Shown here in pieces: positions 8,325 through 16,057 of a stretch of 64,000 bases of DNA (positions are counted from its first letter, which is position 1; each line of letters begins with the position of its first letter). A program made the translations under genes and the position numbers. Under the pieces are notes generated by a model, which was not told the origin of the DNA, made no database searches, and was given only the letters and a program-made list of their open reading frames with translations. Source of the stretch: an uncultured Oscillospiraceae bacterium (GTDB lineage Bacteria > Bacillota > Clostridia > Oscillospirales > Oscillospiraceae); NCBI GenBank assembly GCA_934569045.1, contig CAKTJX010000002.1:51169-115168 (forward strand). The letters are read 5' to 3'.

Positions 8325-8408
8325 ACCCATCGAACAGACATTAGCACCTTACCTTGCGGCAGGCTGCTGGGCGGTCAACGGGTCTGTCCCTCGCGCCACT
8401 CTATATGG
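8325..8408 (-). ncRNA. S-box (SAM-I/SAM-IV superfamily) riboswitch aptamer
   Basis: The minus strand shows the core signature of S-adenosylmethionine riboswitches in order: GCGAGGGACAGACCCGTTGA, then CCGCCCAGCAGCC, a short arm closed by a GCAA tetraloop, and AAGGTGCTAATGTC. The usual GCAACC is GCAGCC here and P1 is not textbook, so this may be the SAM-I/IV variant class rather than classic SAM-I. I matched the core by eye and did not compute a fold. A consensus promoter lies just upstream and an intrinsic terminator just downstream, which fits control by premature termination. Confidence 0.7.
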
Positions 8409-8415
8409 TGGTTTT

Positions 8416-8444
8416 AAAATAGCATATAGGAATATAGATGTCAA
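8416..8444 (-). promoter_or_regulatory. Promoter of the S-box-like leader
   Basis: Minus strand TTGACA, 17-bp spacer, TATTTT, placed about 10 bp before the aptamer. The -35 box overlaps the stop codon of the DUF6796-like remnant. Confidence 0.75.
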
Positions 8445-8857
8445 GGATTTTCTGAGTTTGCTTTCTTCATGGTCACCAGCAGCCCGCCGAACATCCACAG
8501 GCAGCCGAAGGCGATCCATGCGCAGCTCATGGCGTTTACGAAGGGCCGATTGCCGAACACATTGGGCAGCATCGCCAGCAGCATTCCAACCGGCATGGAG
8601 AAGATCCAGCACCACTTGGGATAGGGCGTCCATCCCTTGGCAAAGGCCCGAATCTGGGTGATTTCCAGCACCAGGAAGAATATCCAGAACAGCAGGAAGG
8701 CTGGCAGCAGGAAGTAGGCTGCGTAGCGCAGCAGCACCGCCTTCTCCAGGCCATGCTTTGCCAGAAAAGCAAAGGCGCAGGTGGGCACATGGAAGCCGCA
8801 GGCCCCAAACATCAGATAGCCCAGAATTCCGCTGGAAGGTTCTACCTTTGCGCCCAT
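8441..8857 (-). pseudogene. DUF6796-like membrane protein, 5'-truncated
   Basis: The visible frame of about 139 codons encodes four hydrophobic segments and the stretch 'GYLMFGACGFHVPTC ... AKGWTPYPKWCWIF ... NAMSCAWIAFGCLWMFGGLL', which I recognise as the C-terminal two thirds of the DUF6796 membrane family. The N-terminal part of that family is missing. In its place upstream lies a family A repeat, and the first ATG (8857) falls inside the repeat. A repeat-associated deletion or insertion probably removed the 5' end. No convincing ribosome site is seen. The function of the family is unknown. Confidence 0.6.
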
Positions 8858-8945
8858 TGTTCCTACAATGCAGGACGCCGTACCGCGCCTCATCCACCGC
8901 CTATGGCGGTCCCCCTTCCCCGAAGGGGAAGGTTTTGGGTGGTAC
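8850..8945 (-). repeat. Family A intergenic repeat
   Basis: On the minus strand: a CCTTCCCC(TTC)GGGGAAGG hairpin, a GACCGCC/GGCGGT hairpin, GGATGAGG, GGTAC, then GCATTGTAGGAACAATGGGCGCA. The same modules occur near 15.9 kb and 25.2 kb. The GGTAC/GTACC ends bracket the element. It abuts the truncated DUF6796-like frame. Confidence 0.75.
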
Positions 8946-8968
8946 CGTTTAACCACACAGGTGCTGCC

Positions 8969-10312
8969 TTACGTTCTTTGGACTCTTTTTTTCTCCCACT
9001 GCCACAGGACCAGAAAACCCACTCCCGCGGCGATCCAGGAGGCAATGTAAATGTCAATGATGCATTCCATGGTATGCTGCCTGGGAAGCAGCAGCAGGAT
9101 GCCCAGCACCCGCAGCAGGCAGATGGATAAAAGGGTCAGGATCATGGGTCTTACCGTATCCCCTGTTCCGCAGCAGGCCCCGGAGAAGCTTTCGGTCAAG
9201 GCGTAAAAGAAGAAAAACGGAGCCATGCGCTCCATGAAAGCCACCGCCAGAGGCACCACCGCCGGAGCGTCCGTTACGGGAACGAACAGGCCGCCCAGGG
9301 GGGCCGTCAGGAAATACAGGCCCAGACTCACCGCGGCCACTGCTGCCACGGACATGGCCGCGCCGATGCGGTTGCCTTCGCAGACCCGATCCCAGCGTCC
9401 CGCGCCCATATTCTGGGCGGTGTAGGTGGTCAGCGCCGGGCCCATGGCATCCGCCAGGAGCCAGATGAGCATATCCAGCTTGTCACAGATGCCCCAAGCC
9501 GCAATGGTATCCGTGCCCATGGTGTTCACCGCTGCCTGAACAATGGAATTGGCCACCGGGAACAGTACCGATTGCAGCGCCAGCGGAATGCCCAGGCGTA
9601 TCATGGCCCACAGGTGCTCCAGCCACCGCCGGGGCCGCCGGAGGCCCTGCCGGTTCGGAAGTATTTTCCAAACCATCCACACAGCCACAGCCGCGCTGAC
9701 CGTCTGGGCAAACACTGTTGCCACGGCCGCGCCTTCGGTTCCCATCCCCAGCGTTCCCACCAGCAGAAGGTCTCCCACAATATTGATCAGCGAACTGACC
9801 AGCAGAATATACAGAGGGCTTTTGGAGTTTCCGAAGGCCCGCAGGACGCCGGAAGCCATGTTGTATAAAATCATGGCCCAGATGCCCCCGAAATAAATGC
9901 TCGTATAGCCCCGGGTCCGGTCAAAAATTTCTTCCGGCACCTGCATGAGCTGCAGCAGCACAGGGGTCAGCAGCACACCGCCGACGGCGCACAGAATTCC
10001 AAGCAGCGCCGCCAGGGCGCCGGCGGAGAGCATACAGGAGCGCAAGCCGTCCCGGTTCTCCGCCCCAAAGTGCCGGGAAATCAGGATCGTGGCCCCGGCA
10101 GCAAGGCCGTTCATGAAATTGATGGGAAACCGGAAGAGGGTATGGACGGAATCAATGGCCGCCAGCGCGCTTTTGCCCGCAATGCGCCCAACGATCACCG
10201 CATCCGCCGTCACATACAGCTGCTGCACCAGAGAACTTAGCATCAGCGGCACCACAAAGGCCAGCAGCGCCGGACCGATGGGGCCGGAAATGAGACTTTC
10301 GTTTTTCTTCAC
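8969..10312 (-). CDS. MATE family efflux transporter
   Basis: A 447-residue, roughly 12-helix membrane protein of the multidrug and toxic compound extrusion family: 'GPALLAFVVPLMLSSLVQQLY' in helix 1, 'FPINFMNGLAAGATILISRHFG', and the corresponding second-half repeat 'MGTDTIAAWGICDKLD'. It exchanges cations for an organic substrate. It is the last gene of the cobalamin-riboswitch operon, 6 bp after the second ATPase gene. Its substrate is unknown; the operon context suggests something tied to corrinoid, cobalt or nickel handling. Confidence 0.92.
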   Translation of the reverse strand: MKKNESLISGPIGPALLAFVVPLMLSSLVQQLYVTADAVIVGRIAGKSALAAIDSVHTLFRFPINFMNGLAAGATILISRHFGAENRDGLRSCMLSAGALAALLGILCAVGGVLLTPVLLQLMQVPEEIFDRTRGYTSIYFGGIWAMILYNMASGVLRAFGNSKSPLYILLVSSLINIVGDLLLVGTLGMGTEGAAVATVFAQTVSAAVAVWMVWKILPNRQGLRRPRRWLEHLWAMIRLGIPLALQSVLFPVANSIVQAAVNTMGTDTIAAWGICDKLDMLIWLLADAMGPALTTYTAQNMGAGRWDRVCEGNRIGAAMSVAAVAAVSLGLYFLTAPLGGLFVPVTDAPAVVPLAVAFMERMAPFFFFYALTESFSGACCGTGDTVRPMILTLLSICLLRVLGILLLLPRQHTMECIIDIYIASWIAAGVGFLVLWQWEKKRVQRT

Positions 10313-10318
10313 GGCATC

Positions 10319-11284
10319 CTACCCTTCTTTGGAAAACAGATGACAGGCCACTCCGTGGTCTTTGGATAGCCAGCGCATCTCCGGTTTTTCCCGGGCGCAG
10401 CGTTCAAAGCACCGGTCGCAGCGGTCCCGGAAGGGGCAGCCCGCCGGAACATCCAGGGGGCTGGGAGGCTCCGAATCCATGACGGTAATGGGCTTCCCCG
10501 GGTCTGTATCCAGGTCCAGCACCGCGTCGATCAGCGCCCGGGTATAGGGATGCCGGGCCTGCTCCCGCAAATGCTCCCCGGGCAGCACCTCTACAAGGCT
10601 CCCCAGATACATGACCCCCACCTGATGGGCCACGCTCTGCACCAGAGCAATGTCATGGCAGATAAAGCCCATGGTGAGCCCCTGCTCCCGCTGAAGCCGG
10701 ACGATGAGCTCCATGATGTTTTTCTGTACGGACACGTCCAATGCCGCCGTTGCTTCATCCAGAATCAGGATTTCGGGCCGGAGGGCCATCGCTCGGGCAA
10801 TGGCGACCCGCTGACGCTGGCCGCCGCTCATGCTGTGGGGATACCGGTCCCCAAAATCTCCCGGCAGCTCCACCGTTTCCAGAAGGCCGCGGCATACCGC
10901 ATCCTTTTCCTTTGGGGAGATCAGGCCAAAATTCAGCAGGGGCTCACAGACAATGTCCCGGACCTTCATTTTGGGATTGAAGGAGGCACCGGGGTTTTGA
11001 AAAACCATCTGAATATGCCGCCGGGTCTGCCGCAGCTGCTCTCCCCGAAGGGCTGTAATATCCTGGCCCCGATAGAGGATCTGCCCGCTGTCCGGCCGGT
11101 CCAGGGCCACCAGGAATCGCATCAATGTGCTTTTGCCGCAGCCGGACTCCCCTACCAGGCCCAGGGTTTTCCCCTTCACCAGCTTCACGGACACATCATC
11201 ATTGGCCCGCAGCCATCGGCCGTCAGAAGCGGGATAGTTTTTGCAAACATGCAGGGCCTCCAAAATCACTTCCGGTTCAGACAT
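10319..11284 (-). CDS. Peptide/nickel-type ABC transporter ATP-binding protein (DppF/NikE-like)
   Basis: A 321-residue ATPase with Walker A GESGCGKST, signature [16 protein letters not shown], Walker B ILILDEATAALDVS, and the C-terminal oligopeptide-transporter extension ending in a cysteine-containing segment (GCPFRDRCDRCFERC), as usual for OppD/DppD-type subunits. The start at 11284 (MSEPEVILEA) overlaps the upstream ATPase gene by 8 bp and fits the family length. It pairs with the upstream ATPase to drive the importer. Confidence 0.93.
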   Translation of the reverse strand: MSEPEVILEALHVCKNYPASDGRWLRANDDVSVKLVKGKTLGLVGESGCGKSTLMRFLVALDRPDSGQILYRGQDITALRGEQLRQTRRHIQMVFQNPGASFNPKMKVRDIVCEPLLNFGLISPKEKDAVCRGLLETVELPGDFGDRYPHSMSGGQRQRVAIARAMALRPEILILDEATAALDVSVQKNIMELIVRLQREQGLTMGFICHDIALVQSVAHQVGVMYLGSLVEVLPGEHLREQARHPYTRALIDAVLDLDTDPGKPITVMDSEPPSPLDVPAGCPFRDRCDRCFERCAREKPEMRWLSKDHGVACHLFSKEG

Positions 11285-12059
11285 AACGCGCACCTCCCAT
11301 GGTGGGAACGGATTCCAGCAGACTTCTTGTGTAGGCATTGGAAGAAGCGCGGAGAATGGCATTTCTGTCTCCCGCCTCCTCGATTTTCCCCTGACGCATC
11401 ACCAGAATCCGGTCCGACAAATAGGCGGCAACCCCCAGATTATGGGTGACCAGCAGAATGGCCGTTCCATAGTCCCGGCGGAGCCTGGCCATTTCCCCCA
11501 CGATCTGGGCCTGGGTCGTCACATCCAGGGCAGAGGTGGGCTCATCCGCCAGCAGCAGCTTGGGCTCATAGCTCATGCCCATGGCAATGCCCACCCGCTG
11601 CTGCATGCCGCCGGAGAGCTGGAAGGGGTAGGAGCGCATGATGTTCTCAGGGCTTGGCAGCCGCATTCTGGCAAGCATCCGGGTTCCTTTTTCCCAGGCC
11701 TCTTTTTTTGTCAGCTTCTCGTGGGTCTGCAGATACTCCGCAAAAACGGAGCCGATTTTCCGGGTAGGGTTCAGCATGGCCCCGCTGTCCTGAAAAATCA
11801 TGGAGATCTCCCGGCCCCGGATGGCCCGCCACTGATCCTTTGTCAGATTCAGAAGATCCTTTCCGTCAAATCGGATGGCTCCTTCGGTAACGGCGCCGCC
11901 TCCCGGCAGCAACCCCAGGATGGCGCGGATCACGCTGGTCTTCCCGCTGCCGCTCTCGCCCACCAGGCTGACGATCTGGCCGGGCTCCATATGCAAAGAA
12001 AAATCCTCCACAGCCCGGGTTTCCCCATAGCCGATGGTAACATGGTCCAGTTCCAGCAT
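11277..12059 (-). CDS. Peptide/nickel-type ABC transporter ATP-binding protein (DppD/NikD-like)
   Basis: A 260-residue ATPase: Walker A GESGSGKTS, signature LSGGMQQRVGIAMGMS, Walker [15 protein letters not shown], switch histidine in LLVTHNLG. It lacks the long C-terminal cysteine extension of its partner, as NikD-type subunits often do. It follows the second permease by 3 bp and overlaps the next ATPase gene. Confidence 0.93.
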   Translation of the reverse strand: MLELDHVTIGYGETRAVEDFSLHMEPGQIVSLVGESGSGKTSVIRAILGLLPGGGAVTEGAIRFDGKDLLNLTKDQWRAIRGREISMIFQDSGAMLNPTRKIGSVFAEYLQTHEKLTKKEAWEKGTRMLARMRLPSPENIMRSYPFQLSGGMQQRVGIAMGMSYEPKLLLADEPTSALDVTTQAQIVGEMARLRRDYGTAILLVTHNLGVAAYLSDRILVMRQGKIEEAGDRNAILRASSNAYTRSLLESVPTMGGARYV

Positions 12060-12062
12060 TGT

Positions 12063-12890
12063 TTACGCCTCCTTGGGGTCAAGAATATCCCGGACGGAAT
12101 CTCCCAGCATGTTAAAAACCACCACCACCAGGAAAATGGCCAGCCCCGGGAAAATCATCATCCAGGGCGCGGACTGCATGCAGGCACGGCCTTCATTGAG
12201 CATATAGCCCCATTCCGGTGCGGGGGGCTTGGTGCCGAAGCCCAGAAAGGACAGGGCAGCCAGCTCCAGCATCATGCCGCCTAAGTCCGTGGTGGCCGTA
12301 ATGATCAGCGTGGGCAGGGCGTTTGGGAGCATGTAGGAAAACAGCATGTGCCCTGTTTTGGAGCCCGTCACAATGGCTGCCGACACATAATCCCGGTCCC
12401 GGATTTTCAGAACCAGGCTTCTGGAAAGTCTTGCGTACTTGGTCCAGTTGACCAGCACAATGGCGATGATGGCATTCCGGCTGCCGGCGCCCATAATACC
12501 GGCAACGGCCAGGGCCAGCACCAGGCCGGGGAAGGCCAGCATCATATCGGCGATACGCATAATGACCGCATCCACCCAGCCCCCAAAATACCCCGCCGTC
12601 ACACCTGCCGCGGTGCCCACCAGGAAAATCAGCGCCACCACGCCGAAGGTCGCACTGAGGGATGCCCTTGCGCCGTAAATGACCCGGGTAAAGATGTCCC
12701 GGCCCATTTTGTCGGTGCCGAAAATATGGGCCCGGCTGGGGGCCTCCAGAGCCTCCGTCAGGGAGCCCTTCAGCGGATCTGCGCCGCCGGTCACCACCGG
12801 GGCAAAGACCGCCCCCAGGATGATCAGCACCGCCAGGATCAGAAACACCGTAAACTGCTTATGGGCAAGGAAAAAATTTTTCTTTTTCAT
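12063..12890 (-). CDS. Peptide/nickel-type ABC transporter permease (DppC/NikC-like)
   Basis: A 275-residue permease with an N-terminal helix, 'HIFGTDKMGRDIFTRVIYGARASL' typical of DppC/NikC proteins, and the coupling motif 'DYVSAAIVTGSKTGHMLFSYMLPN'. Five or six membrane segments are visible. It overlaps the preceding permease gene by 4 bp and forms the heterodimeric channel with it. Confidence 0.93.
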   Translation of the reverse strand: MKKKNFFLAHKQFTVFLILAVLIILGAVFAPVVTGGADPLKGSLTEALEAPSRAHIFGTDKMGRDIFTRVIYGARASLSATFGVVALIFLVGTAAGVTAGYFGGWVDAVIMRIADMMLAFPGLVLALAVAGIMGAGSRNAIIAIVLVNWTKYARLSRSLVLKIRDRDYVSAAIVTGSKTGHMLFSYMLPNALPTLIITATTDLGGMMLELAALSFLGFGTKPPAPEWGYMLNEGRACMQSAPWMMIFPGLAIFLVVVVFNMLGDSVRDILDPKEA

Positions 12891-13834
12891 TTGTTTTGCT
12901 CCTTTGCCCGCATTCTGGGGTCTACCGCCTCATAGGAGGCATCTACCAGAAGATTGATGACCATGTAGATCAGGGCCAGCCACAAAACGTAGCCCTGGAT
13001 CAGATTATAGTCGCTGGAGGTGATGGCCGAAACCGCCAGATTGCCCAGGCCGGGATAGGAAAAAATCACTTCCACCACGCTGGTGCCACCCAGCAGACTG
13101 CCAACGGAGAGCCCGAACATGGTGATGAGGGGCAGCAGTGCGTTGGGAAACACATTCCGCCACAGAATCACCGATTCCCGAACCCCTCTGGCCCGGGCCC
13201 CTACCACATAGTCCTGGTTCAGCTCCTCCAGCACCGCCGTGCGGACCTGCCGGGTATATTTGGAGGACATGGCCAGGGCCAGGGTCAGGGCCGGCAGGAA
13301 AATACTGCGCAGATCCCCGGCAGAGCTGATGACGGGAAAGGCCTTGATATGGACGCAGAAGGCCAGCATCAGCAGCAGCCCCACCCAGAAATTGGGCATG
13401 GCGCAGCCCACAAAGGTCAGCCCCCGGACCAGATAATCGATCCACCGGTCCTTATAGACCGCGGAGAGCATCCCAAGGGGCACCGCCAGCAGCAGCATCA
13501 GCCCCATGGAGAGCAGCGTCAGCTTCACCGTGGGCCATAGCCGCCCCAGAAGCAGCTCCGTCACCGGCTTGTTCAGGGTATAGGATTTTCCGAAGTCCCC
13601 CCGCAGGCAGTTCCGCAGCCAGCGGAGATACTGGGTCGGCAGCGGATCATTGAGGCCCAGCTCCTGCCGGGTTTCCGCCACCAGTTCCTCCGTGGGCATG
13701 ATCCCCGCGGCGGTATACATATTGCGCACGGGGTCGCCCGGGGACAGGTAGGTCAGCAAAAAGGTCACAAAGCTGATTCCTACCAGCACCACCAGGATCT
13801 GCGCCAGCCGAAGGGCCAGTTTTTTCTTCTTCAA
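12887..13834 (-). CDS. Peptide/nickel-type ABC transporter permease (DppB/NikB-like)
   Basis: A 315-residue permease. 'SPGDPVRNMY' after the first helix, 'PLPTQYLRWLRNCLRGDFGKSY' and the coupling motif 'DYVVGARARGVRESVILWRNVFPNA' are diagnostic for DppB/NikB. It begins 79 bp after the binding-protein stop, behind a stable stem-loop that may lower expression of the membrane genes relative to the binding protein. Confidence 0.93.
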   Translation of the reverse strand: MKKKKLALRLAQILVVLVGISFVTFLLTYLSPGDPVRNMYTAAGIMPTEELVAETRQELGLNDPLPTQYLRWLRNCLRGDFGKSYTLNKPVTELLLGRLWPTVKLTLLSMGLMLLLAVPLGMLSAVYKDRWIDYLVRGLTFVGCAMPNFWVGLLLMLAFCVHIKAFPVISSAGDLRSIFLPALTLALAMSSKYTRQVRTAVLEELNQDYVVGARARGVRESVILWRNVFPNALLPLITMFGLSVGSLLGGTSVVEVIFSYPGLGNLAVSAITSSDYNLIQGYVLWLALIYMVINLLVDASYEAVDPRMRAKEQNK

Positions 13835-13868
13835 GGCCCAGCCTCCTCTCTTTTACATACACTGCATA

Positions 13869-13896
13869 CACAGCCGAGACCGAAGCCCCGGCTGTG
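13869..13896 (-). promoter_or_regulatory. Intercistronic stem-loop
   Basis: CACAGCCG and CGGCTGTG form an 8-bp stem between the binding-protein gene and the first permease gene. There is no T-run after it on the minus strand, so it looks like an mRNA-stabilising or partial-attenuation hairpin rather than a full terminator. Confidence 0.5.
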
Positions 13897-13913
13897 CGAG
13901 AAACGTTTTTTCT

Positions 13914-15482
13914 TTAAGCAGGTGTGATCTCCGTGGTCAGCCAGTAGTAGTCCGCCGTATGGATATGGGCGTAGCCCACGTTCTTGGAGTAGATCATGGA
14001 GGAGTTGTAGTAGCCGTCCACAATGACCAGGGCGTCATCGATGACGATCTGCTGCATCTGCCGGATCAGCTCTGCCCGCTTCTCGGCGTCCATTTCGCCC
14101 TTGAGCTGCTCATAGAGGGCATCATACTCGGGATTGCTGTAGCCGCAGTAGGTGCCGTCCGTGGTCCAGTTGGCCATATACTCAAAGGGATCGCCGGTGC
14201 CCACCGTGGTCCAGTTGTTGTTATTGAGATCGTATTCTCCCGCGGCCAGCTTGCTCCACTGGTCGTCCGAGCTGCCGAAATCCGCGGTGCAGGCAATGCC
14301 GAGCTCCGCCAGATACTGCATGTGGGCGTTGGAAAAATCATTGAGCATCCGGTTTTCATAGGAAACATAGTGCAAATCGATTTTCTTTCCGTCCAGCTCC
14401 CGGAAGCCGTCGCCGTCAGAATCCACGATGCCCGCGTCGTCCAGCAGCTTCTTGGCCCCCTCCGGGTCATACTTATAGGGGTTTACCAGCTTGTCGTAGC
14501 CATAGTTCAGGGTCGAGGGCAGAACGGAGAAACCGGCGGTGTAGAGCCCGCCAATGGTCTTGGAGGAGCAGATGGTGTCATAGTCAATGCCCATGAGAAT
14601 GGCCTGCCGGAGGGTCTTGTTGCCAAGAACCCCATTCAGGTTCATCCAACTGAAGCCGCAGCGCACACCGGAGGCAATGTCCACGGTGTAATTGGAATCC
14701 TGCTGGAAGTTCTGGATGTCCGAAACATTGGTGATGTTCTCCACCAGGTCCACCTGGCCGCTTTGCAGCGCCATGGTCTTGGCGGAAGCGTCGCCCATAA
14801 AGAGAATGTGGACCATGTCATAGGGCACCTTTTCCCGGTAGTTGGGGTTGGCCTTCATATCGTAGCCCACACCCACGCCGTTGAATTTGTCGATCATGTA
14901 AGGGCCGGTGCCGATGGCGCCGTTGTCAAAATCCTTGGTATGCTCCACATCCAGGATCGCCATGACAGGATAGGCCAGCTGGCCCGGCAGATTGGCGTAG
15001 GGCTTGGAGGTCACAATGGTGACGGTGTTGGCCGCGTCATCGGCGGTGACCTCCGCCTCATACTCTAGGTATTTCTGGGGCTTGGCAGAGCCGCCGGGGC
15101 CCACTTCCTTCAGATAATCAAAATAGGCCTTGACGCTGGAGGGGGTCAGGGGGCAGCCGTCGGAGAATTTGATGTCCTTTTTCAGGGTAATGACCCACTG
15201 GGTGTGCTCGTCGTTCACCGTATAGCTCTCCGCCAGCCAGGGCTCCACATCCATATTGTCGTCGAATTTAAACAGTGCTTCACTGATGCCATAGCGCATA
15301 CAGTTCCAGGAGGAACTGATAGCCATGGCCGTGTTGACAGAGCCGTCATCGTACATCTGACAGCCGAAATTCAGTACCTTTTGGGATGCGTCCCCTTTGG
15401 CCTCTTCCTGCTTCCCGGCACAGCCGGAGAGCACCAGCGCGGCGCACAGAGCCAGCGCCAGCCATGTTTTCCGATGTTTCAT
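13914..15482 (-). CDS. Cobalamin-regulated ABC transporter substrate-binding lipoprotein (family 5)
   Basis: A 522-residue lipoprotein: signal peptide with lipobox LSGC at the N-terminus, then a family 5 (peptide/nickel) solute-binding fold, with 'AMAISSSWNCMRYGISEALFKFD', 'VITLKKDIKFSDGCPLTPSSV' and 'RQAILMGIDYD' as landmarks. It is the first gene of a six-gene operon led by a cobalamin riboswitch with a terminator. Such control suggests cobalt, nickel or a corrinoid-related compound rather than ordinary peptides, but the ligand cannot be read from the sequence. Confidence 0.9.
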   Translation of the reverse strand: MKHRKTWLALALCAALVLSGCAGKQEEAKGDASQKVLNFGCQMYDDGSVNTAMAISSSWNCMRYGISEALFKFDDNMDVEPWLAESYTVNDEHTQWVITLKKDIKFSDGCPLTPSSVKAYFDYLKEVGPGGSAKPQKYLEYEAEVTADDAANTVTIVTSKPYANLPGQLAYPVMAILDVEHTKDFDNGAIGTGPYMIDKFNGVGVGYDMKANPNYREKVPYDMVHILFMGDASAKTMALQSGQVDLVENITNVSDIQNFQQDSNYTVDIASGVRCGFSWMNLNGVLGNKTLRQAILMGIDYDTICSSKTIGGLYTAGFSVLPSTLNYGYDKLVNPYKYDPEGAKKLLDDAGIVDSDGDGFRELDGKKIDLHYVSYENRMLNDFSNAHMQYLAELGIACTADFGSSDDQWSKLAAGEYDLNNNNWTTVGTGDPFEYMANWTTDGTYCGYSNPEYDALYEQLKGEMDAEKRAELIRQMQQIVIDDALVIVDGYYNSSMIYSKNVGYAHIHTADYYWLTTEITPA

Positions 15483-15522
15483 ACCTGTTCATCCTTTCGT
15501 AATTTGTCCCCAAAATACGGCG

Positions 15523-15548
15523 CAAAAAAGCCGGACTTCCGTCCGACT
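15523..15548 (-). terminator. Terminator of the cobalamin riboswitch
   Basis: Minus strand AGTCGGAC, GGAA loop, GTCCGGCT, then six T: a perfect 8-bp stem 40 bp before the binding-protein ATG. A second GTCGGAC lies upstream in the leader (15613-15619) and could pair with the 3' arm, which would form the antiterminator. Confidence 0.88.
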
Positions 15549-15640
15549 AAAAAACATACGCAAAGGAGACGCCACCAAAATGGCAACAACTTCATTTTGC
15601 AGAATGATCCCTGTCCGACGCAAGTGCATTCTCAAAAATA

Positions 15641-15785
15641 AGCAGGTCTCCTGACTGAAGTTACGTTTACGGCGCCTTCCCAAAAAATCAGTGGCATAAT
15701 GCCGCAAACTAGCTATCACAGTGACGGGATCGTCCCGGATTCTCACCGGCTTCCCTTTTCATCGGGCAACCGCCCGAACTTATTT
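15641..15785 (-). ncRNA. Cobalamin riboswitch
   Basis: The minus strand carries the conserved cobalamin aptamer blocks in order: AAAGGGAAGCCGGTGAGAAT, CCGGGACGATCCCGTCACTGTGA, the B12-box part GCCACTG, GGGAAGGCG, and the closing AGTCAGGAGACCTGC. It stands between a consensus promoter and an intrinsic terminator, so binding of adenosyl- or other cobalamin should stop transcription of the downstream transporter/MATE operon. Confidence 0.96.
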
Positions 15786-15822
15786 TCAGCGGCCAAAAGG
15801 CCGACTTTGTGAACTTTCTGTT

Positions 15823-15851
15823 ATTATCGCACAGTATTTTCGTTCTGTCAA
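15823..15851 (-). promoter_or_regulatory. Promoter of the cobalamin-riboswitch operon
   Basis: Minus strand TTGACA, 17-bp spacer, GATAAT, about 35 bp before the conserved aptamer blocks. Confidence 0.85.
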
Positions 15852-15900
15852 TAAAATTATAGTAGGATTAAATACATTTTTATTTGAAAATGTTAAAATG

Positions 15901-16015
15901 CGGGAGCCCCTTATGGCGGTGGATGAGGGGCGGTACCACGTTCCGCATTGTAGAAACAATAGGCGCAGAGGGGTTGCGCATGTAGGGGCGGCTATTACCA
16001 TGCCGCCCGTGACAT
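15901..16015 (+). repeat. Composite intergenic repeat (family A followed by a family B half)
   Basis: GGGAGCCCC, GGCGGTGGATGAGGGGCGGTAC and GCATTGTAGAAACAATAGGCGCA repeat the family A modules of 8.85-8.95 kb, here without the CCTTCCCC hairpin. They are followed by GTAGGGGCGGCTATTACCAT and GCCGCCC, one degraded family B hairpin. It lies between the resolvase 3' end and the promoter of the cobalamin operon. Nothing else is evident in this gap. Confidence 0.7.
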
Positions 16016-16057
16016 TTTGAATATAACCTGTGCGGTTTCGCTGAGAAGTGTACTTTT

